Part shown: piece by piece, positions 50,023-58,071 of the stretch | Layout: each line of letters starts with the position of its first letter | How positions within the stretch are numbered: the stretch's first letter is position 1 | Assembly: GCF_003205575.1 (NCBI RefSeq) | Contig: NZ_PYBW01000108.1 | Location: forward strand, 32,885 to 96,884 | Length of the DNA: 64,000 nt | Source of the DNA: Streptomyces tateyamensis | GTDB taxonomy: Bacteria; Actinomycetota; Actinomycetes; Streptomycetales; Streptomycetaceae | Reading direction: 5' to 3' | Program-made: the position numbers and the translations under genes | Notes under the pieces: model-generated | Seen by the model: the letters and a program-made list of their open reading frames with translations, nothing else | The model's database searches: none | What the model was told of the DNA's origin: nothing

Positions 50023-51296
50023 TGACGGACATGCAGCAGCACACGCCCCTGGAGCCGAGCCCCGCCACGTCGCAGGGCCGGAGCCGGGGGTCCGGTGCGT
50101 TCACCCCCGAGTCGGACCCCGTCTCGATGTCCGGCGTGCCCGGCGCCCCGCTGGAGAACCGGCGGCAGCTCCTCGTCAAGCTCTGCTGGATGGCGCTGTG
50201 GATGGTCTACCTGCTCTACCCGGTGCAGGACCTGGCCAGGGGGCACTACTCCACCACCGCCGTGGTGGTCGGCAGCCTGGCCCTGGCGGCGTTCGTCGGC
50301 TGCTACCTGGGCCTGGTGGCCTTCCGCTCCTGGCACGGGACCTGGTGGCGCGGCAGCTACCCGGTGCTAGCCGTGATGCTGGCGCTGGCGATCGCCACCC
50401 CCTTCGGCTACGGCGAGGCCTGGCTCGGCCTGTTCACCTACGTCTCGGTGGCCCTCGGCGCAGTGCTGCCGCCGCGGTACTCGCTCTGGGGCGTGGGCGC
50501 CAACACCGTGCTGTTCGTGGCGGTCGCCCTGGCCGTGCACGCGCAGGGCGACACGCTGGGCGGCCTGCTGCTGCCGACCTTCCTCAGCGGCGCCGCGATG
50601 ACCGGCGTGCAGCGGCTGATCACCACCATGCGCGAACTGCGCGAGGCTCGGCTGGTGGCGGCCCACCTGGCGGCCTCCGAGGAGCGGCTGCGGCTGGCCC
50701 GGGACATGCACGACCTGCTCGGCCACTCGCTCTCGCTGATCACCCTGAAGAGCGAGCTGGCCCGGCGGTTCATGGACGCCGGCAAGCAGGAGCAGGCCCG
50801 CGACCAGGTGACCGAGATCGAGCAGGTGGCCCGCCAGTCGCTGGCCGACGTGCGGGCCGCGATCAGCGGCTACCGCAAGCCCACCCTCTCGGTCGAACTC
50901 GCGGCCGCCCGCACCGCGCTGGCCACCACCGGGGTCACCCTGGAGGCGCCGTCCACGCTGCTGGAGGCGCAGTCGGGCCTGGGCGGGCCGGAGTCGGAGG
51001 CGCTGGCCTGGGCGCTGCGCGAGGCGGTCACCAACGTGGTCCGGCACGCCGCCGGGGCCACCCAGTGCACCGTCGCGCTGGACCAGACCTGGGACGCGGA
51101 CGGCGCCCGGTACGCGGTGCTGGAGGTGGCCGACGACGGCCGCGGCCCCGGCAGGTCGGCGCCCGGCAACGGCCTGACCGGCCTGGACGAGCGGCTCGCC
51201 CTGGTCGGCGGCCGCCTGGAACGCGGCCCGGGCCCGCACGGCAAGGGCTTCGCGATCCGCGCCCTGGTTCCCCTGGGCGTCCGCGTCAGGCCCTAA
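50019..51296 (+). CDS. Sensor histidine kinase (HisKA_3/DesK-like)
   Basis: A 425-residue sensor kinase. A ~50-residue hydrophilic head is followed by five membrane helices (about residues 55-200), a short linker helix, the dimerisation domain RLARDMHDLLGHSLSLITLK with phosphoacceptor His231, and a HATPase with LREAVTNVVRHA (N box), DDGRG (G1) and GNGLTGLDERLALVGG (G2). The small helical sensor without an extracellular domain suits membrane-state sensing as in DesK. Start ATG 50019 overlaps the permease stop; ATG 50022 and 50031 are also possible. Confidence 0.93.
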   Translation: MMTDMQQHTPLEPSPATSQGRSRGSGAFTPESDPVSMSGVPGAPLENRRQLLVKLCWMALWMVYLLYPVQDLARGHYSTTAVVVGSLALAAFVGCYLGLVAFRSWHGTWWRGSYPVLAVMLALAIATPFGYGEAWLGLFTYVSVALGAVLPPRYSLWGVGANTVLFVAVALAVHAQGDTLGGLLLPTFLSGAAMTGVQRLITTMRELREARLVAAHLAASEERLRLARDMHDLLGHSLSLITLKSELARRFMDAGKQEQARDQVTEIEQVARQSLADVRAAISGYRKPTLSVELAAARTALATTGVTLEAPSTLLEAQSGLGGPESEALAWALREAVTNVVRHAAGATQCTVALDQTWDADGARYAVLEVADDGRGPGRSAPGNGLTGLDERLALVGGRLERGPGPHGKGFAIRALVPLGVRVRP

Positions 51297-51299
51297 GGT
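51294..51299 (+). promoter_or_regulatory. Possible internal -10 box for the response-regulator gene
   Basis: TAAGGT begins with the histidine kinase's TAA stop codon and stands 7 nt before the ATG at 51307. AAGG could instead be read as a weak ribosome binding site of an operon message. Confidence 0.3.
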
Positions 51300-51306
51300 C
51301 GGGCCC

Positions 51307-51924
51307 ATGAGTGAGGATCAGGTGCGGGTGCTGCTCGCCGAGGACCAGTCGATGGTTCGGGAGGCGCTGGCCGCGCTGCTCTCCCTGGAGGGGGACATCG
51401 AGGTGGTCGCCCAGGTCTCCCGGGGCGACCAGGTGGTGGACGCGGTGCTGGCGCACCAGGTGCAGGTGGCGGTGCTGGACATCGAGATGCCGGGGCTGAC
51501 CGGGATCGAGGCCGCCGCCCTGGTCAAGCAGCGCAGCCCGCGGACCAAGGTGGTGATCGCCACCACCTTCGGCCGCCCCGGCTACCTGCGCCGGGCGATG
51601 GAGGCCGGGGCCGACGCCTTCCTGGTCAAGGACGCCCCCGCCAGCGAACTGGCCGAGGCGGTGCGCCGGGTACTGGGCGGCGAGCGGGTGATCGACCCCC
51701 AACTGGCCGCCGCCGCGCTGGCCGATGGCGCCAACCCGCTGACCGGCCGCGAGCTCGACGTGCTGGCCGCGGCCGCCGACGGCGCGGTCAACGCGGACAT
51801 CGCCCGCACCCTGCACCTGTCCGAGGGCACGGTGCGCAACTACCTCTCGATGGCGATCCAGAAGACCGGCGCCCGCAACCGCGCCGAAGCCGTCCGGACG
51901 GCCAAGGAGAAGGGCTGGCTCTGA
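51307..51924 (+). CDS. NarL/LuxR-family response regulator
   Basis: A 205-residue regulator. The receiver has VLLAEDQSMVREAL (acidic pocket E12-D13), phosphoacceptor Asp58 (VAVLDIEMPG), the conserved Thr of IATTFGRPGYL and Lys of FLVKDAPASEL. The C-terminal LuxR helix-turn-helix is LTGRELDVLAAAADGAVNADIA and LHLSEGTVRNYLSMAIQKTGARNRAEAVRTA. It partners the histidine kinase just upstream, and the palindrome at 48232-48269 is a likely target. Confidence 0.94.
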   Translation: MSEDQVRVLLAEDQSMVREALAALLSLEGDIEVVAQVSRGDQVVDAVLAHQVQVAVLDIEMPGLTGIEAAALVKQRSPRTKVVIATTFGRPGYLRRAMEAGADAFLVKDAPASELAEAVRRVLGGERVIDPQLAAAALADGANPLTGRELDVLAAAADGAVNADIARTLHLSEGTVRNYLSMAIQKTGARNRAEAVRTAKEKGWL

Positions 51925-51937
51925 TCCTGGCGGCGGC

Positions 51938-52807
51938 TCAGTTGAGCCGGTGCCGGGCGGCCCGGGCCTCCTGGCGGACCCGGGCGGCGGCGTCCGGGTC
52001 GAACGCGTCCAGGATCCGCGCGTACTCCTCCATCTCCGCCGCCCCGCCCAGGAAGTCGCCGGTGCGCACCAGTAGTTCGGCCCGCTCCAGGCGCAGCTGG
52101 GCCGGGTGCCGGGGCAGCAGCAGCGCCAGCTCGGTGGCCCACAGCTGGGTGCGGGCGTGCTCGGGGCGTTCGCCGGCCCAGCTGCGGATGTTGCCCAGCA
52201 CCCGCAGCACCAGGTCCAGCGGCTGGGCGGGGGTGAGCAGTTCGGGGGTGAACCGGTGCCCGGCGGCGAGCGCCAGGTGGGCCGCGTCCTGCATGTCCAG
52301 CAGCCGCCCGCCGTGGAACGGGTCGGCCAGCACGTACTGTTCGTCCGGCACCGGCCCGCCCACCGCGACGATGAAGTGCCCCGGCAGCGCGATCCCGTGC
52401 ACGGTCAGTCCGGCCCGGGCGGCCACCGCCGTCCAGACCAGCGAGAGCATGATCGGCAGCCCGCGCCGGCGCCGCAGCACCTCGGGCAGCAGCGAGGACT
52501 CCAGCCGCCGGTAGTCCGACTCCCGCCCGTGGAACCGCTCGCGCCCGCCCAGCACCGCCGCCAGCAGCGCCGCCACCTCCTCCGGCGAGCCCGGGCGGCG
52601 CTCGGCCACCGCCCGCCGCACCGCGGCCGCGTGCCGGTCCAGCGCGGCCAGGCAGCCGGTCACCAACTCCTCGAGGGTGGGCGGCGGTTCGCCGCCCGGT
52701 AGATCGGCAAGGTTGTGCTCGGCGGCGGCCAGCAGGCAGAGCAGCACCGGATCGGGCTGCTCGGACCTGGCCTCGGCGCGGAAGCGGGCTCTGCTCTGCT
52801 CGGTCAC
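51938..52807 (-). CDS. SirB1-family transglutaminase-like/TPR protein
   Basis: A 289-residue soluble protein. The first 190 residues match the SirB1 transglutaminase-like core: ESDYRRLESSLLPEVLRRRRGLPIMLSLVW, then GLTVHGIALPGHFIVAVGG and YVLADPFHGGRLLD, where His and Asp correspond to the papain-like fold. The usual catalytic Cys position in the helix after RGLPIMLS is not a Cys, so the protein is probably non-enzymatic. The C-terminal third is helical, TPR-like. GTG start. Function unknown. It ends 13 bp from the response-regulator gene, tail to tail. Confidence 0.82.
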   Translation of the reverse strand: MTEQSRARFRAEARSEQPDPVLLCLLAAAEHNLADLPGGEPPPTLEELVTGCLAALDRHAAAVRRAVAERRPGSPEEVAALLAAVLGGRERFHGRESDYRRLESSLLPEVLRRRRGLPIMLSLVWTAVAARAGLTVHGIALPGHFIVAVGGPVPDEQYVLADPFHGGRLLDMQDAAHLALAAGHRFTPELLTPAQPLDLVLRVLGNIRSWAGERPEHARTQLWATELALLLPRHPAQLRLERAELLVRTGDFLGGAAEMEEYARILDAFDPDAAARVRQEARAARHRLN

Positions 52808-52866
52808 GGTGGCTGCGACGGCTTTCGGTCGTGACGGTCTGGCTGGTGGGAACCTACGGCGGAGCG

Positions 52867-53901
52867 CTACGCCTGGGGAAGCCGGGCGTAGTGATAACTG
52901 TGGCTGGTGGCGAACCCCAGCTTGTCGTAGAGCGCGAGCGCCCCGTCATTTCCCGTCTCGACCTGCAGCAGGGCGGCCTGCGCGCCCTCCTCGGCGGCGC
53001 GCGCGGCCAGCACCGCCATCAGCGCCGTGGCCAGGCCGGTGCGCCGGGCGGCGGGCTGCACCTCGATCGCCCCCAGGCAGGCCCACGGCCCGTCCACCGC
53101 GCACCGCCCGATCGCCAGCGGCGCCGAGCCCTCCGGTCCGGGCACGGTGGCGAACCAGACCGAAGGCCCGCCGTGCAGCACCGCGGACACCGCCTGGGCC
53201 GGGGCCCCGCCCGGCCGGCGGTAGACCGACTGCCAGGCCTCGTCGGCCCGCCGGGACAGCCGCACCCGGGCCACCCCCTCCTCGGTGATCCCGGGCGCCT
53301 TGGTCAGCGCGGTCAGCGCGGCGGTGCGCACCAGGGTCGCGGACTCGGCCACCGCGCCCAGCCGGTCCAGCTCCGCGGTCAGCTCCGGCGCGGAGCCGGG
53401 CAGCACCACCTCGACCACGGCCGGCAGCCCGCGCTCGGCGTACCACTGCCGCACCCGGTCCAGCGCCGCGCCCGGCGCGTGCCCCGGATCGCCGAGCGCC
53501 TGCACCGAATTGGCCCGCTTGGTGAAACCGGCGGCGGCGCGCAGCGTCCAGTCGCCGAGCGCCTGCTGCTCGACCGCCGGCCAGCTCCGGCCCGCGATCC
53601 GCTGCAGGGCCACCGGACCGGTCGCGGGTACCTCGGCGCGCCGCGCGGGGAACAGCGGGACCGCCTTCGCGGCCACCAGATCGGCCTCGGGGATCCGGAC
53701 CTCGGTCAGTTCCCTGGTCAACACGGACAGTTCGGACCCGTCCCAGGATGTGAGCACCCCGATCGCATCACGGAACACCGGGCGCCCGGTGGCCGGGTCG
53801 CGGACCTGCTCCAGCCGCCGCACCGACACCCGTCGTCCCACGTCAGAGCGGTCTATCCGCACCTCGGGACGCGAGCTGCCCGGAATTCGGCTGGTGCTCA
53901 T
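52867..53901 (-). CDS. GNAT-family N-acetyltransferase with N-terminal extension
   Basis: A 344-residue protein. The C-terminal ~130 residues are a GNAT domain: IEVQPAARRTGLATALMAVLAARA is motif A binding acetyl-CoA, and ALALYDKLGFATSHSYHYARLP motif B. Residues ~10-80 form a small beta-rich domain (VGRRVSVRRLEQ, RDAIGVLTSWDGSELSVLTR) that is common in this actinobacterial family. The central segment around 105-220 looks like a second, degenerate GNAT fold. GGAGG stands 6-10 nt before the ATG. Substrate unknown. It is divergent from fdxA. Confidence 0.85.
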   Translation of the reverse strand: MSTSRIPGSSRPEVRIDRSDVGRRVSVRRLEQVRDPATGRPVFRDAIGVLTSWDGSELSVLTRELTEVRIPEADLVAAKAVPLFPARRAEVPATGPVALQRIAGRSWPAVEQQALGDWTLRAAAGFTKRANSVQALGDPGHAPGAALDRVRQWYAERGLPAVVEVVLPGSAPELTAELDRLGAVAESATLVRTAALTALTKAPGITEEGVARVRLSRRADEAWQSVYRRPGGAPAQAVSAVLHGGPSVWFATVPGPEGSAPLAIGRCAVDGPWACLGAIEVQPAARRTGLATALMAVLAARAAEEGAQAALLQVETGNDGALALYDKLGFATSHSYHYARLPQA

Positions 53902-54027
53902 GGTGACCTCCGGTGCATGTGTAGTGTCTGACCCGCGATACTAGGGGCGGGCATCGACGACGCCGCGCTCACCCGCGCACGCAAGTACATAGTTTGGGCA
54001 GCCGCCCAACCGAGGAGGAACGACAGC

Positions 54028-54357
54028 GTGACCTACGTCATCGCGCAGCCTTGTGTCGACGTCAAGGACAAGGCCTGCATCGAAGAGTGCCCGGTCGACT
54101 GCATCTACGAGGGCCAGCGCTCCCTGTACATCCACCCGGACGAGTGCGTCGACTGCGGCGCCTGCGAGCCGGTCTGCCCGGTCGAGGCGATCTTCTACGA
54201 GGACGACACCCCGGAGGAGTGGAAGGACTACTACAAGGCCAACGTCGAGTTCTTCGACGACCTCGGTTCGCCGGGCGGGGCCTCCAAGCTGGGCCTGATC
54301 GAGCGCGACCACGCCTTCATCGCCGCGCTGGAGCCGCAGAACCAGGGCGAGCACTGA
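54028..54357 (+). CDS. fdxA: Seven-iron ferredoxin
   Basis: A 109-residue ferredoxin with one [3Fe-4S] and one [4Fe-4S] cluster. Ligands are seen in CVDVKDKACIEECPVDC (Cys9, 17, 21 region; the second position lacks a Cys, giving the three-iron cluster) and CVDCGACEPVCP. The C-terminal extension PEEWKDYYKANVEFFDDLG is typical of the FdxA/FdxC type. It carries electrons to P450s or reductases. GTG start with GAGGAGG upstream. Four bp separate it from dapC, a pairing also seen in mycobacteria (fdxC-dapC, from memory). Confidence 0.95.
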   Translation: MTYVIAQPCVDVKDKACIEECPVDCIYEGQRSLYIHPDECVDCGACEPVCPVEAIFYEDDTPEEWKDYYKANVEFFDDLGSPGGASKLGLIERDHAFIAALEPQNQGEH

Positions 54358-54361
54358 CACC

Positions 54362-55522
54362 GTGGGCGACGCTGGACACACCCACAGCGGGCCGCGCGCG
54401 CCGTTCCCGGGCCACCCGGGAGCGGCGCGCCGCGTATCCGACCTGCTGCCGGTCTTCCCGTGGGACAAGCTCGAGCCGTACAAGGCCACCGCGCTGACGC
54501 ACCCCGAGGGCCTGTGCGACTTCTCCGTCGGCACCCCGGTCGACCCGGTCCCCGAGCTGATCCAGAAAGCGCTGGCGGGCGCCGCCGACGCGCCCGGCTA
54601 CCCGACCGTCTGGGGCCCGCTGGAGCTGCGGGCGGCCGTCGCCGGCTGGCTGCGCCGCCGGGTGGGCGCCGAGGTCGAGCCGGAGCAGGTGCTGCCGACC
54701 ATCGGGTCCAAGGAGCTGGTGGCCTGGCTGCCCGGCCAGCTCGGGCTCGGCCCGGGCGACCAGGTGGCCTACCCCAGGCTCGCCTACCCGACCTACGAGG
54801 TCGGCGCCCGGCTCTGCGGCGCCGAGCCGGTCGAGTACGAGGACGTCGAGGAGCTGGACGGCACGGGCAGGGTTCGGCTGCTGTGGCTGAACTCGCCGTC
54901 CAACCCGACCGGGCGGGTGCTGACGGTCGATCAGCTGCGTCGCGCGGTGGCCTGGGCCCGGCAGCACCGGGTGCTGCTGGTCAGCGACGAGTGCTACCTG
55001 GAGCTGGGCTGGGAGGCCGAGCCCGCCTCGGTGCTGCACCCGCAGGTCTGCGGTGACTCGCACGAGGGCCTGCTGGCCGTCCACTCGCTCTCCAAGCGGT
55101 CCAACCTGGCCGGCTACCGCGCCTCGTTCGTCGCGGGGGACCCGGTGGTGGTGCGCGAGCTGCTGGAGGTCCGCAAGCACGGCGGCATGATCGTGCCGGC
55201 GCCGGTGCAGGCGGCCACCATCGCCGCGCTCGGCGACGACGCGCACGTGCAGGAGCAGCGGGCCAGGTACGCGGCCCGGCGCCGGGCGCTGCGCGGCGCG
55301 CTGGAGGCCGACGGGTTCCGGATCGAGCACTCCGAGGCGAGCCTGTACCTGTGGGCCACCCGGGACGAGCCGTGCTGGGACACCGTCGCCCACCTGGCCG
55401 AGCGGGGCATCCTGGTGGCGCCCGGCGACTTCTACGGCCCGGCCGGTGCCCGGCACGTGCGGGTGGCGTTCACCGCCACCGACGAGCGGGTGGCCTCGGC
55501 GGTGGCCCGGTTGACCGCCTGA
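54362..55522 (+). CDS. dapC: Succinyldiaminopimelate (or LL-DAP pathway) aminotransferase
   Basis: A 386-residue class I/II PLP aminotransferase that makes N-succinyl-LL-diaminopimelate for lysine and peptidoglycan. Motifs: SVGTPVDPVPE at the N-terminus, NSPSNPTGRVLT binding PLP, VSDECYLELGW, the Schiff-base Lys245 in HSLSKRSNLAGYR, and a final Arg in RHVRVAFTA. The GTG at 54362 follows fdxA by 4 bp. The partner dapE lies 2.5 kb downstream, beyond two leftward genes. It is followed by three hairpins in a convergent gap. Confidence 0.93.
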   Translation: MGDAGHTHSGPRAPFPGHPGAARRVSDLLPVFPWDKLEPYKATALTHPEGLCDFSVGTPVDPVPELIQKALAGAADAPGYPTVWGPLELRAAVAGWLRRRVGAEVEPEQVLPTIGSKELVAWLPGQLGLGPGDQVAYPRLAYPTYEVGARLCGAEPVEYEDVEELDGTGRVRLLWLNSPSNPTGRVLTVDQLRRAVAWARQHRVLLVSDECYLELGWEAEPASVLHPQVCGDSHEGLLAVHSLSKRSNLAGYRASFVAGDPVVVRELLEVRKHGGMIVPAPVQAATIAALGDDAHVQEQRARYAARRRALRGALEADGFRIEHSEASLYLWATRDEPCWDTVAHLAERGILVAPGDFYGPAGARHVRVAFTATDERVASAVARLTA

Positions 55523-55534
55523 GTCCGCGGACGG

Positions 55535-55615
55535 CGGAAGGGCGGCGCGGCCCGAGCCGCGCCCCCCTTCCGTTTCCCCGTCCGCAGGACGGGGCCTGGG
55601 CCTGCGAGCAGGCCT
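55535..55615. terminator. Cluster of three hairpins in the dapC / secreted-protein gap
   Basis: Stem 1: 55535-55551 with 55556-55572, 17 bp with one mismatch, loop CCGA, followed by TTTCCCC. Stem 2: CCCCGTCC (55576-55583) with GGACGGGG (55587-55594), loop GCA. Stem 3: GCCTGC with GCAGGC just after 55600. The first is a good terminator for dapC; the set probably stops transcription from both sides. Confidence 0.75.
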
Positions 55616-55624
55616 GAGGCCGGG

Positions 55625-56554
55625 TCAGCCCACCGAGGGCAGGTGGTTGAGGCCGCCGGCCGCGCCGGTCAGCTGGCCGAGCACGCCGCTCAGGTCCGGC
55701 AGCCCGCCGAGCCGGTGGGTGGCGCCCATCGCCTGGCCGTGCAGCTCGTCCAGGTGCGCGGCGTCGGCGGCCGCGGCCGGGTGGTCCAGGTCGGCGGCGG
55801 GCAGCGCGTGGCCCAGCTGGTCCAGGCCGGCCAGGTTGCCGGACAGGCCGTGGGTGGCGGGCAGCGCGTCGGCCAGCGGGGCGGTGGCGGGCACCTGGTC
55901 CAGCGAGTCCGCGGCCGGCACCGCGCCGAGCACCCGGTCCTGGCTGGGCAGCTGGCCGGACAGGCTGTTGGTGGCCGGGATCTGCTGGGTCAGTCGGCCG
56001 GTGGCGCCCAGCGGGTTGCCCAGGGTCTGCGGGTTGAGCACCTTGTCCAGGCCGGACACCGACGGCATCGCGGGGCCGGCCGGCAGCGCGCCGTGCTCCA
56101 TCAGCGGCATCGCGCCCTGCGGCATCGCGCGCGGCGTGGCGCCCGGCAGCATCCCGCCCAGCGGGGTCAGGGTGGACAGCTTGGCCACGGTGTCGGCCAG
56201 CGGGCCGCCGCCGGCGGTGGTGGCACCGGCCGGGTCGGACAGGTTCGGCACCACCCGGTCGGTCTGCGGCAGCGCCTGGGAGGCGGCGGTGCCGGTCACG
56301 TCCGCGGCGGCCGGTACGGCGGTCCCGCTCAGCACCGAGCCGGTGGTGCCCAGCGCCTGGCCCACCTGGTGGGTCTCTCCCTTGAGGGTCGAGGCCGAGG
56401 TGACGCCGTCCAGCTTGCTGATCCCCGAGCCGAAGTCGGTGCCCTTGGGGACCAGCTGGTCGGCGGACGCCGACCCGGCGACGACCAGCGGCGTCGCGCC
56501 GGCCGCGACCAGCAGTGCGGCCTGGGCGATCCGGCGGGAGAGGGGGAGGGACAT
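55625..56554 (-). CDS. Secreted Leu/Pro/Ala-rich protein of unknown function
   Basis: A 309-residue exported protein. Signal peptide MSLPLSRRIAQAALLVAAGA through VVAGSASA, with cleavage expected after Ala31. The mature part is low in charge and aromatic residues and rich in Leu, Pro, Ala, Gly and Asp, with an irregular repeat of the type ALPATHGLSGNL / QLPSQDRVLGAV / ALPQTDRVVPNL about every 20-25 residues. No enzyme motif or wall-anchor signal is seen. The ATG at 56554 has AGGAG five nt upstream. I do not recognise the family; a surface or spore-coat protein is only a guess. Confidence 0.75.
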   Translation of the reverse strand: MSLPLSRRIAQAALLVAAGATPLVVAGSASADQLVPKGTDFGSGISKLDGVTSASTLKGETHQVGQALGTTGSVLSGTAVPAAADVTGTAASQALPQTDRVVPNLSDPAGATTAGGGPLADTVAKLSTLTPLGGMLPGATPRAMPQGAMPLMEHGALPAGPAMPSVSGLDKVLNPQTLGNPLGATGRLTQQIPATNSLSGQLPSQDRVLGAVPAADSLDQVPATAPLADALPATHGLSGNLAGLDQLGHALPAADLDHPAAAADAAHLDELHGQAMGATHRLGGLPDLSGVLGQLTGAAGGLNHLPSVG

Positions 56555-56894
56555 GGTGCTCCTAAGAAGTGACGACACGGCAGATCCGCCGGGCGGATGC
56601 CGTGATTACCGCTCCAGGAGCGAGAAGGTTTCGGCCGGGAAAGGTAAAGACTCCCTAAAGATCGCATGATCCTTTTTCTGGCATCCGGGACATTTCGCCC
56701 GGTACGGGTGGCCTTGGCGAAACGTCACTGCCGTTGTGCCGCCGCAGAAGTCGGCCAGTTGGCGGATCGGGGCCCGGGAGTGCTCCACTCCGGCGGGCGC
56801 GTCCAGCCGGGGCGCCGCCGTTCACTCCTGCGGGGGGCCGCCGGGTGGGCGTTCGTCAACCAGCCTTGACGCGCCAGGTCGGGGTGACGGGGCG
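56555..56894. other. 340-bp upstream region of the secreted-protein gene
   Basis: The stretch 56620-56700 is A+T-rich for this genome and probably contains the leftward promoter (ATCTTTAGGGAGTC on the minus strand). A 60-codon minus-strand frame (56606-56788) with a CPGCQK motif exists but loses normal codon bias halfway and is not accepted as a gene. A 6-bp stem TGACGC/GCGTCA at 56867-56897 overlaps the stop of the next gene. Confidence 0.5.
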
Positions 56895-57932
56895 TCAGCG
56901 CTTGGCGGCGGGCAGGCCCAGGGTCAGCTGCACCCGGTCGGTGGCAGCCGGGTCCGGCTGGGTGGTCCAGCCGGCGTCCGAGCGGTCCAGCCGCCAGGCC
57001 TTGCCGTCGAAGTGGACCGAGCCGATCCCCAGGTCCTGGGCGTGCGCCACCGCCCACGCGGCCACCGCCCAGCCGGTCTGCCGCTTGGCGTCGCCGGCCG
57101 TCAAGGCATCGGCGGCGCTCGCGGGCTCGGCCGCGCTCGGGTCCGGGGCGACCGGGGCCGGGACCAGCGCCAGGGTGCCCGGCTGGCTGCCGGCCTGGGT
57201 GGTCACCGCGCGGCCGAACTCGCGCTTGAGCCGCTCGGTGACCAGCTGGGGGCTGGGCTGCTGGCCGGCCGAGGGCGAGGCGCCGGGCGAGCCGGCGGGG
57301 GAGCCGGAGACGTCGGCCACCGGCTCGGGCAGCGCGAAGGAGTGCACGGTGCAGGTGAAGGTGGCCGGGGTGCGCCCGGTCAGCGCGTCGGCCAGCAACT
57401 GGGCGTTGCCCTCGTGCTTGGCGTACGCCTCGGGATAGCCGCTCTTCTGCACCCGCTGGGCCGCGTCGGTCAGCCGCATCCGGGCGTAGCCGGGCACCGC
57501 GACCAGCTGGTCGAGGAACTTGTTGGTGGAGTACACCGGGTCGGCGATCTGCTGCGCGGTGCCCCAGCCCTGGGACGGGCGCTGCTGGAACAGGCCGATC
57601 GAGTCCCGGTCGCCGCCCTCCAGGTTGTGCAGCTTGGACTCCTGCAGCCCGGTGGCCAGCGCGATCACCAGCGCCCGCTCGGGCAGCCCGCGGGAGAGGG
57701 TGACCGCGGCGATGGTGGCCGCGTTGGCGCCTTGGTCGACCTCCATGGTGACCGGCTTGCCGCCGGCCGGGGTGACCTGGCAGCCCTCGGCACTGGGCGC
57801 GGCGTGGTTGCGGTGCCACAGCACCAGCGCGGCCAGCACCGCCGCGACCAGCAGCAGCGCCAGCAGCACCCACCGCAGGGGGTGCCGCCGACGGCCGCGG
57901 TCGAGGTAGGTCTCCTGCTCGCTGGCCACCAC
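56895..57932 (-). CDS. Membrane-anchored protein with lytic-transglycosylase-like fold
   Basis: A 345-residue protein: basic N-terminus (YLDRGRRRHPLRW), one membrane helix (VLLALLLVAAVLAALVLW) and an outer domain. The segment ALATGLQESKLHNLEGGDRD followed by SIGLFQQRPSQGWGTAQQI has the Glu and GLFQQRPSQGWG pattern of SLT/goose-type lysozyme folds, so muralytic activity is plausible; databases often label such streptomycete proteins heavy-metal transporters, which the sequence does not support. A Pro/Ser linker and a C-terminal helical domain follow. Start GTG 57932 is preferred; GTGs at 57929 and 57944 are also in frame. It sits between dapC and dapE. Confidence 0.75.
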   Translation of the reverse strand: MVASEQETYLDRGRRRHPLRWVLLALLLVAAVLAALVLWHRNHAAPSAEGCQVTPAGGKPVTMEVDQGANAATIAAVTLSRGLPERALVIALATGLQESKLHNLEGGDRDSIGLFQQRPSQGWGTAQQIADPVYSTNKFLDQLVAVPGYARMRLTDAAQRVQKSGYPEAYAKHEGNAQLLADALTGRTPATFTCTVHSFALPEPVADVSGSPAGSPGASPSAGQQPSPQLVTERLKREFGRAVTTQAGSQPGTLALVPAPVAPDPSAAEPASAADALTAGDAKRQTGWAVAAWAVAHAQDLGIGSVHFDGKAWRLDRSDAGWTTQPDPAATDRVQLTLGLPAAKR

Positions 57933-58058
57933 GGCCCCTCTCACCTCGGATTGTCTCCGCACACCGTACTCACCCCGTGCTGTTCGGGACGACAGTGCGG
58001 TGCCCGTCGGTTGCGTCGAACGACGAACGTCCGGCACCGCCGCCAGAGGCACAGGATT

Positions 58059-58064
58059 TAAGCT
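58059..58064 (+). promoter_or_regulatory. -10 box of a probable leaderless dapE promoter
   Basis: TAAGCT, 7 nt before the dapE ATG, no ribosome binding site between. Confidence 0.45.
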
Positions 58065-58071
58065 GGCCGCC

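Noticed and set aside
56606..56788. 60-codon minus-strand frame with a CPGCQK motif
   Set aside because: Codon bias is good at first but collapses over the A+T-rich promoter segment and it includes a TTA; kept only as a possibility to test by homology.
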